DNA of 64,000 nt from Rosa chinensis (Eukaryota > Streptophyta > Magnoliopsida > Rosales > Rosaceae), in NCBI RefSeq assembly GCF_002994745.2, contig NC_037088.1, forward strand, positions 1,679,001 through 1,743,000. The letters are read 5' to 3'. Position 1 is the stretch's first letter, and each line of letters starts with the position of its first letter. A program made the translations under genes and the position numbers. This document shows positions 57,881 to 64,000 of the stretch, piece after piece. The notes beneath the pieces are model-generated. The model saw only the letters and a program-made list of their open reading frames with translations. It was not told where the DNA came from and ran no database searches.

Positions 57881-59289
57881 GAGGAAGACCAAAAAGAATT
57901 CAAGAAAGATATCGAAGATCACCTGAACAAGAGATTAATTCGACCATCCACTAGCCCTCATCATGCTTCAGCTTTCTACGTGAGAAATCATGCAGAAAAC
58001 CTCAGAGGAAAAGCTAGAATGGTGATTGACTATAGAGATGTCAACAAAAAGACTATCAAAGACGGTTATTAAATTGCTCAAGTAAGAGACTTGATCAATC
58101 AGCTCAGAGCAGCTAAAGTCTTTTCAAAATTCAATGCAAAGTCGGGTTTTGGCAAGTCAAGATGCATCCTGATAGTGTTCCCCTCACTGCATTTGGAACA
58201 CCACAAGGACATTACAAATGGTTAGTAATGCCCTTTGGCTTAAAACAAGCCCCTTCGATTTTCCAGAGAAAAATAGACAACATCTTCAACCATGTTGCTG
58301 AATTCTGTGTTGTCTATATTGACGACATCCTTATCTTCTCCAAAAACAGAGAAGAACACATGAAACACCTCCATGAGGTTGTAAAGCTGATAGTTCTGCA
58401 TGGAATCATCTTAGGAGAAAAGAAAATCTTCTTTATCCTAGATGAAGTTGATTTCCTTGGAATAAACATCAAGAGTGGAGTGATAAAACTCCAACCACAC
58501 ATCCTTGAGAAGATCTGGAAGTTTCCAGATAAAATTCTCGATGCTAAAAGTCTAGAAAGATTCTTAGGAGTCATTAATTATGGGAGAGATTTCATTTCCA
58601 AGATCTCGGAGTTAACAGTAATGTTATCTCCTAAAACAAGTTCCAAGAGAAAATGATGCTTCACAGAAGATGATGAAAAAATCATAATGCAGATAAAAGC
58701 TCTCTGCAAAAATCTTCCTCCTCTCCAACAACCAGAGGAAAATGATGAAATGATTGAAATCATTCTCCAAACAGATGCTAGCAATAATTACTGGTCCGGT
58801 GTTGTTCTGGCAAAAACCCCAAGAACTAACATTGAAAAGATTTGTAAATTTTGTAGTGACAAATTCAGCCCTGCAGAATTAAATTATCCTACCGGAGAAA
58901 AAGAAATTTTGGCTGTCAAGAAAAAAATTTTAAATTCTCCAGCTTTTCCTGGAAACCCTTTACTGTACTCACCGATTGTGCTAGAGTAAAGAATTTCAAA
59001 AATTTTAAACTTGATAAAGCTGCTTATAGAGGAAGACTAGCAAACTGGCAATTATTCCTTAACCAATATAATTATAATGTTGAATCAATTGCAGGTAACA
59101 AGAATTATCTTCCAGACGCATTGACTAAAGAAAAGGCAATGTTCAGCCGAAGAGACGACGATGAAGGTCGTAATCCCAAAAACAGAAGATCCGAGAAAGA
59201 ACGTGAAGAAGCTGAGGAATCGAAAGAAAAGATCCTCAAAAGATTCTTGCTAAGTCCAAAAGGACTAGCCACAACTGATCAATCCTAGG
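57881..59289 (+). pseudogene. Reverse transcriptase and RNase H of the endogenous pararetrovirus
   Basis: RT blocks RMVIDYRDVN, MPFGLKQAPSIFQ and the catalytic YIDDILIFS (about 58,317-58,343) are present. RNase H has LQTDAS (about 58,768), NYPTGEKE and a late LPDALTKE. Breaks are a stop at 58,069, a frame change near 58,145, a stop at 58,654 and a frame change near 58,930. The frame ends at a TAG at 59,287. In the virus this enzyme copies the pregenomic RNA into DNA. Confidence 0.85.
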
Positions 59290-59355
59290 GTAAAGGATTG
59301 GCTAGCCCATCTTAAACGGCAGACGGTAAAGGCTCATCAAGACCATTGAAAGCTA

Positions 59356-60432
59356 TTGTTTTGCCAAAAAAGCAAATCCACTCCAACCGAAGTAATAAAT
59401 ATTTTTAATTATGAATTAAAAACTTTTGCAAATCCTATGTTCAGAACTGGCAGGAGACTAGCATACCACCAGAAGGCAATTTTAGATAATCTCTTATATG
59501 TCTTTCAAGAAAGAAACAGTGGTCTCATGTTCCCAGCCTTGTTTGCTCTAGCTAAAGAACTCCACAAGAATGCCAGACCACAATTTGAAGAAGTTTATGA
59601 AGATATACAACAGAGTGCTGTCCAGAAAGAGAAAATCCAGTATCTTGAAGATCTTGAGAGTGCTAGAGTTCTTGTTTTAGCACTAAAAGAATCAGATTGG
59701 TTCAACTTTTATAATCTTATTGGAAGTCAGAACTCTGCCTCATTTTCTCCAACCCTCTTTGTCATCCTTGGACCCTATGTTGGAAGATATGTGGTAAATG
59801 TTCAGAGTGAACATCCTCAAGAACACAAGCTCTGGCTTGTTGAAAATGGTTTTGTCCATAATCTCTGGACCAAGACCAATGATGATCTCAAGGGCTTACC
59901 GCCCGTCATAGTCAATACAGTCAAAAATGTCAGAAAAAATGATTGTATCCTCAGGTTGAAGTTCAGATCAACTATTCCAGAATGGATCCAAAACAGAAAT
60001 GGTGAAGTTAAATATATTTCTCCATATCATTATGTGAGGATTATACAAGGAAAATATCTTAAGCCTACCTGTGTTGGATATAATGGCCAGCCTACCTCTA
60101 GCATCCCCTGGATGAAGGCCATGTCCCTTGACTATATCAAGAAGATCATCGAAGAAGACCCAGAAAAAACATTCCTGGCAGCAGGAGAGAAAATCATAAT
60201 TACTGCTTATGATCATCCTGAAGTTGTAAGCAGTGACATTTTCCTATCTCTCAAAAGAAAGGAGATAGACTCCTCATTAGCATGTCTGCAGTGGATCGAA
60301 AAGCTTGAAAGTGACAACCATTACAAAATGTATGCAGACACGGACGTAGAAGACAATGAAGTCAAAGCCAGGATGGAAAATGATAACTCTTTTGTCCTTG
60401 GCCATAGTTCTGAAACAGATGAAAACATGTGA
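59356..60432 (+). CDS. Second ORF of the endogenous pararetrovirus, unknown function
   Basis: An uninterrupted 358-codon frame follows ORF1 by about 65 bp. I recognise no domain. Visible features are a helical N-terminal third, a central VILGPYVGRYVVNVQ segment (about residues 135-149), a YHYVRIIQGKY stretch and an acidic C-terminus. The position matches the ORF2 of florendovirus-like elements. It lacks the GLYxKxF-type motif expected of a caulimovirus transactivator. It is intact while ORF1 has about ten lesions. It may start further upstream. Confidence 0.6.
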   Translation: MFCQKSKSTPTEVINIFNYELKTFANPMFRTGRRLAYHQKAILDNLLYVFQERNSGLMFPALFALAKELHKNARPQFEEVYEDIQQSAVQKEKIQYLEDLESARVLVLALKESDWFNFYNLIGSQNSASFSPTLFVILGPYVGRYVVNVQSEHPQEHKLWLVENGFVHNLWTKTNDDLKGLPPVIVNTVKNVRKNDCILRLKFRSTIPEWIQNRNGEVKYISPYHYVRIIQGKYLKPTCVGYNGQPTSSIPWMKAMSLDYIKKIIEEDPEKTFLAAGEKIIITAYDHPEVVSSDIFLSLKRKEIDSSLACLQWIEKLESDNHYKMYADTDVEDNEVKARMENDNSFVLGHSSETDENM

Positions 60433-60559
60433 AGCAGCAGGTGTAAAAAGCACCGAAAGCAGCTTTGGCTTTTCCTAAAGATGCTTTTGCTTTTCAGAAA
60501 AAGACAGTGGTGAAAAACATTTCACCAAGAGGAATCTGCTTTCCACCAAACGACCTCCA

Positions 60560-60700
60560 TCATCAGGAGCACTCATGGGAGCAGAAAATAATTGAGTTGT
60601 GTTGTACATTTTTATGTTTTGAATTCTAGTTTGAGTTCCGCTCTCTATATAAGGAGCCTTAGGTTCAGTTGTAAGGCATTAGAAAATTGAAGAGAAAACA
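60560..60700 (+). promoter_or_regulatory. Pararetroviral promoter with TATA box
   Basis: CTCTCTATATAAGGAGCC (TATA at 60,646-60,653) is very like the plant pararetrovirus pregenomic RNA promoter and sits downstream of the last ORF, where that promoter belongs. Transcription would begin near 60,680 and run rightward into the copia fragment. Confidence 0.65.
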
Positions 60701-60813
60701 TATTCTCTTAAGAAATAAGAAAGCCATAGTAGCAGTCTGCCTCTTTCCTTCTTGTCTAGTGTGGAAGTACTTTCTTTCCAAGTAAGTATATGTAAATCAG
60801 TCTCATGGATAGT

Positions 60814-60835
60814 TAAACAGCTTTTTAGCTGTTTA
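60814..60835 (+). other. Perfect 9-bp stem-loop in the leader
   Basis: TAAACAGCT, TTTT, AGCTGTTTA. It lies about 160 bp after the TATA box, in what would be the viral leader, which is structured in this family. Confidence 0.5.
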
Positions 60836-60860
60836 CCTGAGAATAAGACTCTGAATTTTA

Positions 60861-61319
60861 GTTTTAATTATGTTTGAATAAATAATTTCAGATTGCTCAT
60901 CCACCTTGTCAATATTTCTGCAATATTTAAATGTTTGTTTATATATGTTGTTAGCCTCAATCCTATACTAGTTTTAGGCCTATACTTTCTGTTTCTTAGA
61001 AAGATTTGCTTAAGCTTCAGAGAGAAATAAGCAGCAGTGATTCTGCCTATTGCAGTAACCATTAGGCAGGGAGCCGTTAGGTGAAAAACATGGGCAAGTT
61101 GAAGGCTAGTTTTATTTCTTTCAAAAAGTTTGAACAAGTTTTCTTAGGAAAAAGCAAAGGTTAGACCCAAAAGTCAGCATAGGACACGTTAGGCACTACT
61201 TTAGAAAAGACTACCCTTATAGGTTTTTTCCTCTAAGATTTGTGTAAATTGGCACAATACAAACTTGTTGGTGCAAGTAGGCACAATACATGTGATTTTT
61301 GGGTAAAAAGGAATTGTCC
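60861..61319. other. Unassigned DNA between virus and copia fragment
   Basis: AT-rich with a minus-strand 89-codon open stretch (60,868-61,137) that resembles nothing I know. It may be an LTR piece of the neighbouring copia fragment. Confidence 0.3.
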
Positions 61320-61760
61320 CTTCTTTAATCAATGTATCTGAAGTTGACCCAAAAGCAATGTCATCCACATAAACTTTTGCAAGAATTAAATGATGAGAAG
61401 TTCTTTTTACAAACAAAGTTTTGTCAATTGAACCTCTAGCATAGCCTTTATCAAAAAGATGAGAGGAAAGTCTCTCATACCAAGCTCTAGAGGCTTGTTT
61501 AAGCCCATAGAGAGCTTTCTTAAGTCTATACATATGATCAGAATGGATTGGATCTATGAATCTTGCAAGTTGTTCAACATAAACTTCTTCTTGAAGAATA
61601 CCATTTAAAAATGCACTTTTCACATCCATTTGATAAAAGAGTAAACCTTAAATGACATGCAATAGCAAAGAGAAGACGAACAGATTCAAGTCTTGCAACC
61701 GGGGTAAAGGTTTCATCAAAATCAAGACCTTCAACTTGAAAATACCATCAGCAGACAATA
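61320..61760 (-). pseudogene. copia RT fragment, SIRE/Maximus-like
   Basis: The minus strand encodes FDETFTPVARLESVR (about 61,740-61,690), then after a frame break [28 protein letters not shown] and [11 protein letters not shown]. The [17 protein letters not shown] and YVDDIxFGST wording is typical of SIRE-type elements. RT sequence stops near 61,320. Only this part of the element remains. Confidence 0.8.
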
Positions 61761-62003
61761 TTTAATACTTGATTTTACCTGGAGTCAATTGATTTAATTC
61801 GGTTGATCCGTCTTAATATCAACTGATTTAGTCGGAGCAGATTTGTTTATTGTTGACGGGCCTTTCATATATCGCCATGTGTCATTCTCAGAGTTTACCT
61901 GGTTTTGCTGACTTAAGAGCCACGTATACATTTTATGGGACCCGCATGCCAACTAAATTTGGTCGGTCATAATTTCAAGTGTTGACCGATTCATTTAATG
62001 AAT
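61761..62003. other. Unassigned spacer
   Basis: AT-rich, with an AATTCGGTTGATCCGTCTTAATATCAACTGATTTAGTCGG-type word pair that is partly inverted. Nothing else seen. Confidence 0.3.
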
Positions 62004-62221
62004 TGTTTTAGGGAAACATAATTGAGAGAAAATTGCTGTGTATTCTCATTGATAATAGGGGCCTCTTCATATAGAGGATTACAAGGCATAAAGTCTGAAT
62101 TATACAAAGAAAGTAATCGTACATTGAATGAGGATCTAAATCCTTCTAATGTAACCCTATTACCACTAAGTCAAGTAACCTAGAGTTTGGGCTAAACACA
62201 GAATAGAGATTTCCTTGAACA
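62004..62221 (-). repeat. 3' LTR of a second, related copia family
   Basis: TGTTTTAGGG...CCTTGAACA, 218 bp, followed by CTTCCCCTTGTG (purine tract on the minus strand). It has the same architecture as the 211-bp LTRs above but clearly different sequence. Confidence 0.75.
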
Positions 62222-62652
62222 CTTCCCCTTGTGTTGCCCAAACGCGGTGCTTTCTTGTTGCCTAGTTAAAAACCTTGCCGAGTAACAAAAACTCAGTGGG
62301 ATAAAAATAACCTTGGTCGAAGGGAAAAAGAGCACAACACACCCTTCACGTATGGTCTCGAAACATATAGACATCTCCCCCTGGTGTCTGCATCTCCCCC
62401 TGATGACTACGGTCATGGGAGTTAGAATAACTTCCGCAAACGATGCTACCAACATGTTTCTCGAAAGTGGAATTTAGGCAATGACTTAGTGAGCAAGTCT
62501 GCCATATTGTCCTCAGATCGAACCTAGTTCACCTTGATCTTGAGGAGAGTCTGTTGTTGCTGATTATTCTTGGTGTTGTCGCTTTTGATGTAGCCTTGCT
62601 TCATTTGTTCAAAACAAGCAGCATTTCTCTCAATTTCTGATTCCCTATAAAA
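62222..62652 (-). pseudogene. RNase H end of the related copia element (truncated)
   Basis: Similar to 22,084-22,500 on the minus strand, including the AGTAACAAAAAC and CATCTCCCCCTG words. It is cut off near 62,652, where the duplicated copia segment begins, so the rest of this element is missing. Confidence 0.65.
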
Positions 62653-64000
62653 ATAATTAAATATTGCTGTGAAAGGCCTTATTGTTTAAGGAAAATATGA
62701 TATGCAGAGAGAATTGATGTGAGAATTGTAGTAGTATTATTAATAATAAGAGCCCTATATATAGGGATTTACAGAGTACACAAAATGTAATAGAATTCGA
62801 ACATAATTAGGAAATCTAGAACCTTCTCCTATTACAACTCTAAGACTAAACCCTAGTTTGAAGAGGCACACATGATGTCGATTTCCTTCAACACTCCCCC
62901 TTGTGCCACTCAAACTTGGTGATGACGCTTTGATCGTTGCCTCACTAAAAACCTTGCCAAGTAACAAAAACACTGTGGGACAAAAATAACCCTGGTCGAA
63001 GGACAAGAAGAGCACAACACGTCCTTTACTCCTCGAGATCGAACATGTAGACATCATACCTCCCCCTGATGTCAATATCTCCCCCTAATTTCTACAATCA
63101 TGGGAGTTCGGATAACTTTCTCAATCTAATGCTCTTCACATGTTTCTCGGAGGTGGATTTAGGTAACGACTTAGTAAATAAGTCTGCTACATTATCCTCA
63201 AATCAGAATTGATTCACTACAATATTTAGAAGTGCTTGTTGTTGCTGATTGTAAAAGAACTTAGGCGATATATGCTTTGTGTTGCCGCCCTTGATAAAAC
63301 CTAATTTTATTTGCTCAATACAAGCTGCATTATCTTCATAAATGCATGTAGGTTCATCTGTGGTAGACTTCAAACCACAAGTTCCTCGAATATGTCTAAT
63401 TACAGACCTTATCCATATGCATTCTCACACGGCTTCATGTAAAGCAATAATCTCTGCATGATTTGAGGAAGTAGCAACAAGAGTCTGCTTTGTAGACCTC
63501 CAAAATATCATAGTGGTTCTTATGGTAAAGACATAACCCGTTTGGGAGCGACCTTTAGGAGGGTTAAAGAGATACCCTACATCAGGAAAATCCATCAAAA
63601 CATCATCATCGTTTTGATGTAAGGGAGGAAGATGGGTGGCCGGTGGCTTTGCCGATCACGGCGTCTTGGACGGTGCCACTTGGGCTAATGAGATCCATTC
63701 TCATTCTTCCGTCATTCTTTTCTCTGTGCAGGGATAGAACAAGTTCATACCTATCGTACATTTTAAGTAACGAAAGATTGTCTTTATACCAGTCCAATGG
63801 CGTTGCATTGGTGCAGGGCTACATCTAGCCAACAAGTTCATAACAAATGAGGTGTCCGATTTTGTATTGTGTTAAGTATAGTAATGAGCCTATTGCACTT
63901 AGGTAAGACACTTCTGCCAATTAACACATCCTCGTCATCATCCCTGAGACGAAACGTATCCCTCTTAGGGTCAAGACTACGGACGACCATGGGAGTGCAT
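62653..64000 (-). mobile_element. Second copy of the minus-strand copia element with its flank (runs off window)
   Basis: 30 bp of flank (62,653-62,682) identical to 21,843-21,872 is followed by the 211-bp LTR (62,683-62,893) and internal sequence matching 22,084-22,858 and 26,919-27,150. It lacks the hAT insertion and the 120-bp RNase H deletion of the other copy. RNase H and RT motifs are on the minus strand, interrupted by stops. The shared flank shows a duplicated segment, not an independent insertion. Confidence 0.85.

Larger units (their letters stand above)
55847..60860 (+). mobile_element. Endogenous pararetrovirus (Caulimoviridae-like), 5' truncated and decayed
   Basis: The order coat-protein knuckle, protease, RT with YIDD, RNase H, then a separate second ORF and a TATA promoter, without integrase or LTRs, is that of an integrated plant pararetrovirus. 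The movement-protein part and the start of the coat protein are missing: homology begins right after the hAT-like element. ORF1 carries many stops and frame changes. A two-ORF layout with an ORF2 of unknown function recalls the endogenous florendoviruses; this placement is tentative. It cannot express a full viral polyprotein. Confidence 0.85.

Noticed and set aside
59356..60432. Assignment of the second viral ORF as a caulimovirus translational transactivator
   Set aside because: The characteristic motif was not seen; position alone does not support the name.

Overview
The window is nuclear DNA from a flowering plant, almost certainly a eudicot. It holds an intron-containing TIR-NB-LRR (TNL) resistance gene, a receptor-kinase relic, a decayed endogenous pararetrovirus and nested plant LTR retrotransposons. 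TNL genes are essentially absent from cereals. A Rosaceae-like host is only an impression from the transposon families. No prokaryotic features, tRNA or rRNA genes were seen.

Left part (1-12,235): a minus-strand Ty3/gypsy element of the Tat type, with both an ordinary and an archaeal-type RNase H. Its 5' LTR is at 11,457-12,235; its 3' LTR lies off the left edge. An intron-containing gene on the opposite strand (1-2,217) fills the space between integrase and the missing 3' LTR. It looks like a plant-mobile-domain (PMD) protein with a coiled-coil tail. The element sits in a rearranged copia remnant (12,236-13,130). Two exons of a host gene with a mitochondrial-type presequence follow (13,502-13,765).

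Middle part (14,747-33,626): two Ty1/copia elements. The plus-strand one (14,747-21,439) has matching LTRs and TSD TTTCT. The minus-strand one (21,873-33,626) has TSD CTTAT and carries two nested insertions: a 4,052-bp hAT transposon (22,859-26,910, TSD CTTTATAC) and a 1,966-bp Athila-like solo LTR (28,985-30,950, TSD GCAGT). A second copy of this copia element, with the same 30-bp flank but without the hAT, runs off the right edge (62,653-64,000). This gives an empty site and a relative order of events.

Right-middle part (33,632-50,909): AT-rich DNA with a kinase pseudogene fragment, a 1-kb foldback element with another palindrome nested inside it, and a 2,777-bp solo LTR (37,604-40,380, TSD GTTGT). 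Then come diverged duplications of a TNL-flanking sequence, the TNL gene (43,928-48,036) with six near-identical 66-bp LRR units, and a G-type lectin S-receptor kinase pseudogene lacking its catalytic loop.

Right part (50,910-64,000): microsatellites, a fragment of an unrecognised plant gene, three related palindromic MITEs and a hAT-type non-autonomous element. A Caulimoviridae-like endogenous virus follows (about 55,847-60,860), with a heavily broken polyprotein but an unbroken 358-codon second ORF and a recognisable promoter. Copia fragments of three families finish the window. Mobile DNA and its remains make up most of the sequence; the TNL gene is the only host gene that looks complete. 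Splice sites, domains and boundaries were read by eye.
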